5,422 nt of DNA from Methanocalculus sp. (GTDB lineage: Archaea; Halobacteriota; Methanomicrobia; Methanomicrobiales; Methanocorpusculaceae): NCBI RefSeq assembly GCF_029762515.1, contig NZ_JARVGN010000128.1, positions 1-5,422 of the forward strand. The letters run 5' to 3'. Under the pieces are notes generated by a model, which had not been told where the DNA came from, made no database searches, and worked only from the letters and a program-made list of their open reading frames with translations. Position 1 is the first letter of the stretch. The number at the start of each line of letters is the position of its first letter. Of this stretch, positions 1-5,422 are shown in pieces. The translations under genes and the position numbers were made by a program.

Positions 1-241
1 GCTTTCAGGAGATCATGGTGCCCTCCTCTATTATGCCAATGTCGAGGAGAAGAACGGATCCGTCTTCACCCGCTCGTCCCGTTCACTTGCCTTTGTCGGG
101 GTCGGAGAGAACCTGGCAGATGCAGAGAGATCAGCTGAGGCTGCGGCATCTTCTGTCCGGGGAAATATCAGGTACAGGACGGATATTGGAAAGGAAACCA
201 TTCTCTCGGATCGTATACATCATATGAAGGAATTGCGATGA
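1..241 (+). CDS. purD: Phosphoribosylamine-glycine ligase (GAR synthetase), C-terminal end, 5' truncated by window
   Basis: This is the 3' end of a gene that begins before the window; the visible frame starts at base 2 and gives 79 codons plus TGA at 239-241. The product ligates glycine to 5-phosphoribosylamine using ATP, the second step of de novo purine synthesis, in the cytoplasm. The visible part matches the C-terminal domain of the family: a GDHGALLYYANV segment, then SRSLAFVGVGENLADAERSA, which corresponds to the family's usual 'gRvlavtglG.tleeAr..A' stretch, then NIRYRTDIGKETI, corresponding to the terminal 'yRrDIG' motif. The stop codon overlaps the argF start (ATGA), so the two are very likely co-transcribed and translationally coupled. 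The catalytic ATP-grasp part lies outside the window and cannot be judged. Identification rests on this short but characteristic tail. Confidence 0.9.
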   Translation, partial: LSGDHGALLYYANVEEKNGSVFTRSSRSLAFVGVGENLADAERSAEAAASSVRGNIRYRTDIGKETILSDRIHHMKELR

Positions 242-1155
242 ATGTACTCTCTATTCTGGATCTCTCGTCTGAAGATATATCGACGATCATTGAAGATGCA
301 ATCCGGCTGAAAGAAGAGCGTCGACAGAATATCCCTCATCCTCACCTCTCTGGAAAAACACTCGGTATGATCTTTGAGAAGTCATCGACCAGAACACGGA
401 TCTCATTTGAAGTCGGGATGTTTGAACTTGGAGGATCTGCCCTGTACCTCAACCCACGGGATATGCAGCTGGATCGCGGTGAGGCCATCGGTGATACTGC
501 GCGTGTTCTCTCACGATATCTCTCGGCAGTCATGATCCGCGCACATACCCACAGCTCAATTGAGGCATTTTCTGCGTCTTCTGCGATACCGGTCATTAAC
601 GGCCTTTCAGACAGGGAACACCCATGCCAGATTCTGGCGGATCTGATGACCTTAAAGGAACAGTTTGGCCGCTTATCAGGGCTGAATGTTGCATGGGTGG
701 GGGATGGAAACAATGTCTGCAACTCACTGATCCTTTCATCAATCAGGACCGGAATGAATGTCTCTGTGGCTGTTCCTCCAGGCTACGAACCCGATAGCGA
801 GTGCATCCGCCGTGCCGAAGCCGAAGGCTCTGTGAGATTGTGTGAGAGTCCTCTTGAAGCGGCCGAGGGTGCCGATGCAGTCTATACAGATACCTGGATA
901 TCGATGGGTCAGGAGGCTGAAGAGAAAGAACGTCTTGCATCATTTATGGGATATCAGGTGAATGCAGAACTGCTGAAGCGCGCATCTCCCGAATGTATCG
1001 TTCTTCACTGTCTCCCGGCACATCGCGGCTGTGAGATCACCGATGAACTTCTGGACGGACCCCGGAGTGCTGTCTGGGATCAGGCTGAAAACCGCCTCCA
1101 TGCACAAAAAGCACTTCTGCTCTCGATTTTTGGCGCGGAAAAAAAGATTAATTGA
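238..1155 (+). CDS. argF: Ornithine carbamoyltransferase
   Basis: This cytoplasmic enzyme makes citrulline from ornithine and carbamoyl phosphate in arginine biosynthesis. The product is 305 residues, the usual family length. The N-terminal carbamoyl-phosphate domain carries S50-T-R-T-R54, R101 and H128-P-C-Q131. The C-terminal ornithine domain carries D218 and S222-M-G224, and the catalytic-loop motif HCLPAHRG at 257-264 with C258. The SMG loop and HCLP motif separate it from aspartate carbamoyltransferase. VGDGNNV at 154-160 is the usual inter-domain motif. The ATG at 238 is chosen because an AAGGA Shine-Dalgarno-like site (227-231) lies 6 nt upstream and because it overlaps the purD stop as ATGA. 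The 3' end overlaps the convergent 76-aa gene by 8 nt. No active-site residue appears to be missing, so the enzyme should be functional. argI is an alternative name used in some genomes. Confidence 0.97.
   Translation: MNVLSILDLSSEDISTIIEDAIRLKEERRQNIPHPHLSGKTLGMIFEKSSTRTRISFEVGMFELGGSALYLNPRDMQLDRGEAIGDTARVLSRYLSAVMIRAHTHSSIEAFSASSAIPVINGLSDREHPCQILADLMTLKEQFGRLSGLNVAWVGDGNNVCNSLILSSIRTGMNVSVAVPPGYEPDSECIRRAEAEGSVRLCESPLEAAEGADAVYTDTWISMGQEAEEKERLASFMGYQVNAELLKRASPECIVLHCLPAHRGCEITDELLDGPRSAVWDQAENRLHAQKALLLSIFGAEKKIN
1139..1145 (-). terminator. T7 run just after the 76-aa gene (minus strand)
   Basis: Reading leftward, the stop codon of the 76-aa gene is followed within 3 nt by seven consecutive T (A7 on the plus strand). 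Archaeal RNA polymerase can terminate at oligo-T in the non-template strand without a hairpin, so this is a plausible end for the marker 14 transcript. The same bases encode Glu-Lys-Lys near the argF C-terminus, so the run may instead be coding sequence only. Confidence 0.45.
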
Positions 1156-1378
1156 TAAATTTTTTCAGTTCTTCAAACATGAACGCCTCAACGCGTTCAA
1201 CCTCTTCTCTTTCTCCCCTGAATGCCAGTAGTTCACGTTCGTCCCCATCCATATTCGCAAAAGCCAGGCGGGTTTTATGCGGCACCAGTTCGACATTATA
1301 ATTCTCCAATACCGAGCGGATAATGCTTCTCGGTACTCCCGGTGGGATCACCAGATCAAATAACTCTGCTTCTTCCAT
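1148..1378 (-). CDS. Conserved-looking small protein of unknown function, partner of marker 14
   Basis: I do not recognise a named family for this 76-residue, soluble, acidic protein. It has no signal peptide, membrane segment or cysteine. The predicted pattern is a strand at about 6-11 (LFDLVI), a helix after PPGVP at about 16-27, strands at about 29-43 and 49-54, and a charged helix from about 56 to 74 (EREEVERVEAFMFEELKKF). This is a small alpha/beta arrangement that could be ferredoxin- or ACT-like, but that is a guess from composition. It looks like a real gene: its ATG lies 3 nt past the marker 14 stop, a GGGAG Shine-Dalgarno site (1390-1386, minus strand) sits inside the marker 14 terminal codons 7 nt from the ATG, and it fills the whole gap up to argF. 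The 8-nt tail overlap with argF is normal for compact genomes. The context suggests an accessory or regulatory partner of marker 14, which is inference. Confidence 0.8.
   Translation of the reverse strand: MEEAELFDLVIPPGVPRSIIRSVLENYNVELVPHKTRLAFANMDGDERELLAFRGEREEVERVEAFMFEELKKFIN
1160..1165 (+). terminator. T6 run just after argF
   Basis: Six consecutive T begin 5 nt after the argF stop codon, which is a typical position for hairpin-independent archaeal termination of the purD-argF transcript. The bases lie inside the 3' end of the convergent 76-aa gene, where they encode Lys-Lys-Phe, so the signal could be incidental. Confidence 0.45.
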
Positions 1379-1381
1379 ACT

Positions 1382-2881
1382 TTATCTCCCAATCTTTATT
1401 CTTCTACCCATGATACAGCCCCCTCCACGGACGCCGCCCAGGGGATTTTTCGGTTTACCGAGCGAATTCATACAGCGTCCCATCAGTGCAGCACCGCGAG
1501 CAAGCCCATCGTCCACGAAAACAATGTGATCGATTGGATCTGCAAACAGTTCTCGATCGATGATCCCCTCAAGGATATATTCGGGTTTTTTCCCCGATAT
1601 CGCTGCTCTTCCGGTAAAACCGATTGATGCATTCCCTGGTATGAAATGTCGTTCATTGCAGACATCAATCATCCTGAGAGCCATGCTTGCACAGACGCGA
1701 TCGATAACCTCTGTGACTACAGATAATCTGTGTTTCTCATAGATCTCCGCACCAATCTTTTTGAGGTTGTCGATCCCATCTCCGTCAACACCGCAATCGC
1801 ATCCGATAAGTGCCACACCAGATTCCGCTGCGACATCGGCATAAACAGGAACACGTCCAAAACGCTTTCGATCCGGGGGAACTATCCTGATATCAATATA
1901 TTGATTACAGAGATCCACATAGTCGGATACTACCTTCCTGTGCCTTCCAAAAGAGAAACTTCCCCCTCCGTTCCCTTCGCCAAAAACATCTAGTGCGGTG
2001 CCGGTCCTTCCTTCAACAAGACCGGTTCCCCTGACGATCGCATCGGGAATGGCTCCGGCAAGGCCACAGAAATTGCCGATTGTTTTTGCAAAGGGGTTAT
2101 CAGCATCGTGTGGCACATCGCCGGTTATTCTTCCGTCAAGCGTTGTTCCAAAATCAAGTGAGATGCAGGGATTCCGAAAATCAACCGGAGTCCATTTTGC
2201 CCCTTCTTTTATGCCTGCCATGGCAAGCTCTCCTTCCATCTCGTTTGCCACCATTTCCACTCCGGTGCTACCAACCGGTGGAACAACTCCTGCAACAGCA
2301 CCGGTAAAGACGAGGCGGTCAGCGAAGCTGTGATCCTTCAGTTTTTTTGGGAGATTATCAATTGACATCGGCGGGGTCATCTTTCGCGGGGGCACGCCGG
2401 CATCCAGACAACCATTCGCAAGCGCGATAACGAAGTCACCTACCTGATCGGGGGATTCCATTGCCGCAACAACCCCGGTGCTCCGTACCACAAAGTCAAG
2501 GTCATTTTTGATATCGAGTTTTGCCTCACGATGGCACTGGATCAGCGTATTCCGTACAAGTTCGGTCACCGATTCCCGTGTCAGTTCGGTTCCGTCCAGT
2601 GTCTTTCCAAAGATCTCCTCTCCGGGCTTTGGGGGACGGACATCCCGGCTCATGCTCACTGTCTTGTTTATAACATAGCATAAACCGGTTTCAAGGCTGG
2701 TTCCTGTCAGGATACATTTTGTAGTGGTATTGCCCATCTCAACAGAAGCGACGATGAAATATGGTTTGTTCTTATATTCTGGTATCTGCATGCCAGCACC
2801 GTGGGATATTGAAGGTGGAGGCGGGCTGTAGACCATGTGAGGTTTCTTCCCAAAGAAACCCTTCAAAAAACCGGCGCACAT
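1382..2881 (-). CDS. Methanogenesis marker protein 14 (ASKHA-like putative ATPase)
   Basis: This 499-residue protein is recognised as methanogenesis marker 14, a family found essentially only in methanogens and without a settled biochemical function that I know of. It begins with a variable leader (1-40) holding a proline run (PPPP, 20-23), then the conserved start YFIVASVEMGNTTTK (41-55). The motifs suggest an acetate/sugar kinase-Hsc70-actin fold: VEMGNTTTK as a phosphate-1-like loop (47-55), LDFGTTLDGRI as a second Asp-Gly loop (242-252), GFTGRAAISG (421-430), and VFVDDGLARGAALMG (454-468) resembling the C-terminal adenosine loop. This layout recalls MutL/hydantoinase-type or activase proteins, so ATP binding is inferred. 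A glycine-rich insert (301-308) and a CDCGVDGDG segment (361-369) are notable. It is soluble, with no membrane segments. The ATG at 2881 is preferred because a TATA-like element lies about 27 nt upstream. Internal ATGs at residues 16 and 31 are alternatives, since no clear Shine-Dalgarno site precedes residue 1. Confidence 0.9.
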   Translation of the reverse strand: MCAGFLKGFFGKKPHMVYSPPPPSISHGAGMQIPEYKNKPYFIVASVEMGNTTTKCILTGTSLETGLCYVINKTVSMSRDVRPPKPGEEIFGKTLDGTELTRESVTELVRNTLIQCHREAKLDIKNDLDFVVRSTGVVAAMESPDQVGDFVIALANGCLDAGVPPRKMTPPMSIDNLPKKLKDHSFADRLVFTGAVAGVVPPVGSTGVEMVANEMEGELAMAGIKEGAKWTPVDFRNPCISLDFGTTLDGRITGDVPHDADNPFAKTIGNFCGLAGAIPDAIVRGTGLVEGRTGTALDVFGEGNGGGSFSFGRHRKVVSDYVDLCNQYIDIRIVPPDRKRFGRVPVYADVAAESGVALIGCDCGVDGDGIDNLKKIGAEIYEKHRLSVVTEVIDRVCASMALRMIDVCNERHFIPGNASIGFTGRAAISGKKPEYILEGIIDRELFADPIDHIVFVDDGLARGAALMGRCMNSLGKPKNPLGGVRGGGCIMGRRIKIGR

Positions 2882-2904
2882 ACTAATCGATTCTCAAGAC
2901 AGAA

Positions 2905-2911
2905 CAATTAA
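2905..2911 (-). promoter_or_regulatory. TATA-like element upstream of marker 14
   Basis: On the minus strand TTAATTG, preceded by a purine-rich AGAAAGG stretch that could act as BRE, is centred about 27 nt before the marker 14 ATG. With archaeal TATA-to-start spacing, transcription would begin almost at the ATG. That gives a leaderless mRNA and would explain the missing Shine-Dalgarno site. Read-through from the membrane-protein gene 64 nt upstream is also possible. Confidence 0.35.
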
Positions 2912-2930
2912 CCTTTCTGTTTCTCTCCTG

Positions 2931-2936
2931 AAAAAA
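2931..2936 (-). terminator. T6 run after the DUF1624-type gene
   Basis: Six T on the minus strand begin 9 nt after the membrane-protein stop codon, flanked by a short CCTG...CAGG inverted repeat too weak to form a convincing hairpin. It may end or attenuate the upstream transcript before marker 14, which appears to have its own TATA-like element. It is short enough to be incidental. Confidence 0.4.
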
Positions 2937-2945
2937 TGCAGGCTA

Positions 2946-3671
2946 TCAGATCCCTGCCTGCCCGATCAGAACAAGAAATCCAATGATGATCGGCTGGTGA
3001 ATGAGATAGATAAGAAGCGAATTTCGTCCGGGAACAGCCAGGAGACTCACAAATCTGTTATCCCGTTGTTTTTTTGCCTTTTTGGAATACCGGAATGTTC
3101 CTGCTGCTATTCCCAACAGGATCAGGGAGAACCATGGTATGAGCGGCTCATAATCCAGTGTGTAGAAGCCGTGTGGATAGATGCCAAGTGGGATCAGGTA
3201 CGCAGGTCCATAGAGAGGAAAGAAGAGCAACCAGATGAGAATAATTATGCCAGCCGGAAGGATATTCCATCTTCCCAGAGGTAGAAACAGGATCGCGAGT
3301 ATGGTGGAGATTCCTATGAGATGGAGGATCCCAAAAACAATGAATCCATCATGGGGATAGATCCAGGTGATAATTGTTATTCCTGCTGCAATACCGAGGA
3401 TTTTTATGCCGCGTGAGATGAATGGAGAGGCAGAAGCTCTGTAATCGGCCTGTATCCCGATTGATTGAGCTTTTAGGTGGAGAGAGATCCCGGCGATGAA
3501 GATGAATGAACCGGCGATCGGATATGCCATGTAGCGAAAGAACGGGTCAACCTGTATGATTCCAAAATAACTCAGATCGAAGATGATATGGTATACGATC
3601 ATAGCGATGAGAGATACTCCACGGGCAGCATCAAGAAGATCATCCCGTTTTGTTCCATGCGGCTTGCTCAT
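2946..3671 (-). CDS. DUF1624-type (heparan-alpha-glucosaminide N-acetyltransferase-like) integral membrane protein
   Basis: This 241-residue polytopic membrane protein starts with a short polar N-terminus and DLLDAARGVSLIAMIVYHIIFDL, matching the opening of DUF1624/HGSNAT-catalytic-like proteins ('R.lDa.RG.ai..Mi.yH...Dl'). Roughly seven hydrophobic segments are visible, near residues 17-38, 46-65, 88-104, 108-130, 137-152, 178-193 and 214-236. Conserved-looking features are R17-G18, H28 in the first segment (a candidate catalytic histidine by analogy with the lysosomal transferase), FGILHLIG at 113-120, and GRNSLLIYLIHQP at 215-227. About 240 residues is normal for archaeal members. By family analogy it may transfer an acyl group to a glycan or lipid across the membrane, but the substrate is unknown. 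The ATG is supported by a TATA box about 29 nt upstream. It lies between two methanogenesis-marker loci, though nothing visible ties its function to them. Confidence 0.85.
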   Translation of the reverse strand: MSKPHGTKRDDLLDAARGVSLIAMIVYHIIFDLSYFGIIQVDPFFRYMAYPIAGSFIFIAGISLHLKAQSIGIQADYRASASPFISRGIKILGIAAGITIITWIYPHDGFIVFGILHLIGISTILAILFLPLGRWNILPAGIIILIWLLFFPLYGPAYLIPLGIYPHGFYTLDYEPLIPWFSLILLGIAAGTFRYSKKAKKQRDNRFVSLLAVPGRNSLLIYLIHQPIIIGFLVLIGQAGI

Positions 3672-3775
3672 CAGCTCTGATCTCTTGCCGTGATCATATA
3701 TATTCTGTCAGATTGATTGCGTTTCATAATGCAAAGGTAGTAAGTATCTGAGGGGATAAGATCTATCAGATTCAG
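3672..3775. promoter_or_regulatory. Divergent intergenic region between the DUF1624-type gene and ycaO
   Basis: This 104-nt AT-rich region is the longest gene-free stretch in the window and must hold the start signals for both divergent transcripts. It contains the TATATATA element described separately, two weaker plus-strand AT elements (TTTCATAATG near 3722-3731 and TAAGTAT at 3741-3747), and TCAGATT twice (3708-3714, 3766-3772) with a further TCAGAT running into the ycaO ATG. A GAGGGGAT stretch near 3750-3757 is too far from the ycaO start, about 19 nt, to be a normal ribosome binding site, so ycaO may be read from a short or no leader. No hairpin-rich or riboswitch-like structure stands out. 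Confidence 0.6.
3695..3705 (-). promoter_or_regulatory. TATA box (near-palindromic ATATATAT) for the DUF1624-type gene
   Basis: GAATATATATG on the minus strand is centred about 29 nt before the membrane-protein ATG, the distance expected for a leaderless or nearly leaderless archaeal transcript. The core reads almost the same on both strands, so it could also direct a rightward transcript starting near 3725 with a leader of about 50 nt for ycaO. This is based on position and composition only. Confidence 0.5.
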
Positions 3776-4993
3776 ATGCAGTTGAAAAGCTGCCCGAAAG
3801 GGTATATGATCGAAACACACCGGGCTGTATCTCCCGAGTCAACCCTTGAACGGATTGAACCCCTCCTTCCACAGGCTGGTATCACGCGGGTGGCGGATAT
3901 TACAGGTCTTGATCGCCTTGGAATACCTGTCTTCTCCTGCATCAGGCCTACTGCCGAGGGGGGAGCAATATCAGTCTACAATGGGAAAGGAGCAACGCCA
4001 GTTGCTGCACGGGTCTCTGCCATCATGGAAGGGATCGAACGGTGTTCTGCCGAGATGCATTCCGATCCGGTGATTGTTGGACGATACTCTGAGATCTCAC
4101 GGGACTTACCTGCCATTGATCCAATCGATCTGATCCTTCCGGCAGGTTCAGACAGGGAAGCACTAATACCCTGGGCAACCGGGTATGATATCATCAATAA
4201 CGAGGAGGTGCTTCTACCGGCACATGCCGTATACCACCCCCTATCTCATAGCTATCCTCCCCTTCACCGGACAAACACGAATGGAATTGCATCCGGCAAC
4301 ACTCTGGAAGAGGCGATTATCCATGGACTGCTGGAAGTTATCGAACGGGATGCATGGTCACTTGTTGAGGCAACCCGCTATACCGGGAACCGGATCGTCG
4401 ACATAACGGATCCTTTCAGCCTGGAGATTATCAATCGCTTCTCTCGTGAAGGAATTGACCTGATCCTGAGGGATATTACAAGCGATATTGGGATTCCGAC
4501 ATGCGCCGCTGTTGCAGATGATACTACCCTCTGCGATCCGGCGCTTCTTGTCACGGGCATGGGCACCCATACCACACCGGAGATCGCGCTTCTTCGCGCA
4601 TTGACCGAGGTTGCCCAGAGCCGCCTCACCCAGATTCATGGTGCCCGCGAGGATACGGTGGTTGCCGATATGAGAAGGCAGATTGGGTATGAACGGACCA
4701 AAAGGCTGAATGGCTACTGGTTCCGGGAAAATGGTACTATTCCTTTTGAAAGAATACCCGGCTATAGAAGTGATGATCTCCTCACCGATATCAGGCATGT
4801 CTGTGATCGCATCATCTCAGCAGGATTTGACCGGGTTATCGTCTCTGATCTGACGCGGCCCGGGATCGGCATTCCCGTTGTCAGGGTGGTAGTTCCCGGC
4901 CTTGAAGTATTTGCAATGGATCAGGAACGGATAGGAGATCGGTGTAAGAATGCACGGCGCAGTCGTTTACCTCGGCCCAAGTCTTCCTCATGA
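3776..4993 (+). CDS. ycaO: YcaO-related McrA-glycine thioamidation protein (methanogenesis marker 1)
   Basis: This ATP-dependent YcaO-fold enzyme, with TfuA, installs the thioglycine near the active site of the McrA subunit of methyl-coenzyme M reductase, as shown genetically in Methanosarcina acetivorans. The 405-residue product starts with the family's LKSCPKGY...THRAVSPESTLERIEPLL opening and continues with ITGLDRLGIPVFSCIRPTAEGGAISVYNGKGAT (43-73). The YcaO ATP/Mg motifs are present: SAIMEGIER (S81, E85, E88, R89), SGNTLEEAIIHGLLEVIERDA (173-193) and TEVAQSR (277-283). RPGIGIPVVRVVVPGLE at 361-377 is the conserved C-terminal block. The ATG at 3776 is chosen because LKSCPK is conserved at the extreme N-terminus; no good Shine-Dalgarno site is seen. 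The last 15 residues (basic, then PKSSS) are encoded in the 44-nt overlap with tfuA and look unconserved, with no proline-rich tail of the azoline-forming YcaO type. Confidence 0.95.
   Translation: MQLKSCPKGYMIETHRAVSPESTLERIEPLLPQAGITRVADITGLDRLGIPVFSCIRPTAEGGAISVYNGKGATPVAARVSAIMEGIERCSAEMHSDPVIVGRYSEISRDLPAIDPIDLILPAGSDREALIPWATGYDIINNEEVLLPAHAVYHPLSHSYPPLHRTNTNGIASGNTLEEAIIHGLLEVIERDAWSLVEATRYTGNRIVDITDPFSLEIINRFSREGIDLILRDITSDIGIPTCAAVADDTTLCDPALLVTGMGTHTTPEIALLRALTEVAQSRLTQIHGAREDTVVADMRRQIGYERTKRLNGYWFRENGTIPFERIPGYRSDDLLTDIRHVCDRIISAGFDRVIVSDLTRPGIGIPVVRVVVPGLEVFAMDQERIGDRCKNARRSRLPRPKSSS
4933..4937 (+). promoter_or_regulatory. Shine-Dalgarno-like AGGAG for tfuA inside ycaO
   Basis: AGGAG lies 12 nt before the only in-frame ATG for tfuA, within the ycaO coding sequence. 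The spacing is slightly long, but the site decides the start, because no other in-frame start codon lies nearby. It implies that tfuA is translated from the shared ycaO mRNA. Confidence 0.5.
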
Positions 4994-5422
4994 GGAAGCA
5001 CGGGCACTCTGTCCGGATGCCACCTTCCTCCCCCCGATCAGGCGCGGGGATCTAAATGCCATTTTCGGATCTGAAGTATCACTCGTCTGTATCATTGACG
5101 GGTACTTCTTTCAGGATTCTGCTGTAGGCCATCGCGAGATCCTCTCTCTTCTCCGGAGTGGAATTTTCGTGATTGGTGCATCAAGCATGGGGGCGCTCAG
5201 GGCAGCAGAACTGGATTCCCTTGGAATGGAGGGGGTTGGTGTCATCTATTCACTGTACCGGAATGGAACACTCGTCTCTGATGATGAGGTGGCCCTTGTC
5301 TTCGATCCCGAAACATTGACTCCCCTCTCTGACCCCCTTGTTAATATCCGGTGTACGCTTCGACATGCCAGAAAAGATGGTGTTATCTCAGAAGATGTGG
5401 AGGCTCTTCTTATCAGGACTGC
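4950..5422 (+). CDS. tfuA: TfuA-related McrA-glycine thioamidation protein, 3' truncated by window
   Basis: This open frame starts with ATG at 4950 and runs off the window after 157 complete codons, so the C-terminus is missing. It is the TfuA partner of YcaO in McrA glycine thioamidation, thought to help deliver sulfur or stimulate the YcaO enzyme. The TfuA hallmarks are clear: VVYLGPSLPHEEA (5-17), a PPIRRGDL block (28-35), VCIIDGYFF (46-54) and GASSMGALRAAEL (76-88), followed by GMEGVGVIYSLYRNG (92-106) and DDEVAL (111-116). It overlaps the end of ycaO by 44 nt in another frame, consistent with one mRNA and coupled translation. No stop or frameshift is seen in the visible part. Family members are roughly 200-220 residues, so about a quarter is probably outside the window. 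Confidence 0.94.
   Translation, partial: MHGAVVYLGPSLPHEEARALCPDATFLPPIRRGDLNAIFGSEVSLVCIIDGYFFQDSAVGHREILSLLRSGIFVIGASSMGALRAAELDSLGMEGVGVIYSLYRNGTLVSDDEVALVFDPETLTPLSDPLVNIRCTLRHARKDGVISEDVEALLIRT

Noticed and set aside
15..227. 70-aa plus-strand frame at the window start
   Set aside because: The overlapping frame from base 2 gives a clear PurD C-terminus; this one is an out-of-frame shadow with a low-complexity Arg/Ser/Pro composition.
342..722. 126-aa open frame on the minus strand inside argF
   Set aside because: It lies wholly antisense to a well-supported argF with intact motifs, has no recognisable domain, and shows a composition typical of a shadow frame.
1998..2333. 111-aa plus-strand frame antisense to marker 14
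   Set aside because: It is Ser/Pro/Ala rich without a domain and sits opposite conserved marker 14 sequence.
2923..2945. CCTGCATTTTTTCAGG as a stem-loop terminator
   Set aside because: The stem is only 4 bp and the T run lies in the loop, so I kept only the T run as a possible terminator.
3749..3757. GAGGGGAT as the ycaO ribosome binding site
   Set aside because: It is about 19 nt from the ATG, too far for normal Shine-Dalgarno pairing, and no in-frame start lies closer upstream.
4358..4798. 146-aa minus-strand frame antisense to ycaO
   Set aside because: It mirrors conserved YcaO motifs on the other strand; long antisense frames are common at this base composition.
1..5422. CRISPR, tRNA, insertion sequence or defence system
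   Set aside because: No regularly spaced repeats, cloverleaf-like sequence, transposase or nuclease/defence domain is visible; nearly all bases are explained by seven genes.

Overview
The window is archaeal and almost certainly from a methanogen, probably of the Methanomicrobiales. Two genes are strict methanogen markers: a YcaO/TfuA pair for thioglycine formation in methyl-coenzyme M reductase, and methanogenesis marker protein 14. The short AT-rich TATA-like promoters, several with little or no leader, also fit an archaeon. The genus cannot be settled from the sequence alone.

Layout. Positions 1-241 hold the 3' end of purD (phosphoribosylamine-glycine ligase), read forward and joined by an ATGA stop/start overlap to argF (238-1155, ornithine carbamoyltransferase). 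argF meets a leftward cluster tail to tail with an 8-nt overlap. Reading from the right, that cluster is a DUF1624-type integral membrane protein (3671-2946), methanogenesis marker 14 (2881-1382) and a 76-residue protein (1378-1148) that follows marker 14 after only 3 nt. A 104-nt intergenic region (3672-3775) separates this cluster from the rightward ycaO-tfuA pair. It contains a near-palindromic TATA element. ycaO (3776-4993) overlaps tfuA (4950 to beyond the window edge) by 44 nt in a different frame.

How the genes fit together. purD-argF is housekeeping biosynthesis of purines and arginine. ycaO-tfuA carries out post-translational thioamidation of a glycine in McrA, as shown genetically in Methanosarcina. 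Marker 14 has no function I can assign, but it shows ASKHA-like ATPase motifs reminiscent of MutL/hydantoinase/activase proteins. Its position near an MCR-modification operon makes a role in MCR or cofactor-protein maintenance a reasonable hypothesis and no more than that. The 76-aa partner looks translationally coupled to marker 14 and is the least explained gene here.

I see no RNA gene, CRISPR array, insertion sequence or prophage feature. The longest gene-free stretch is the 104-nt divergent intergenic region. GATC is strikingly frequent across the whole window.
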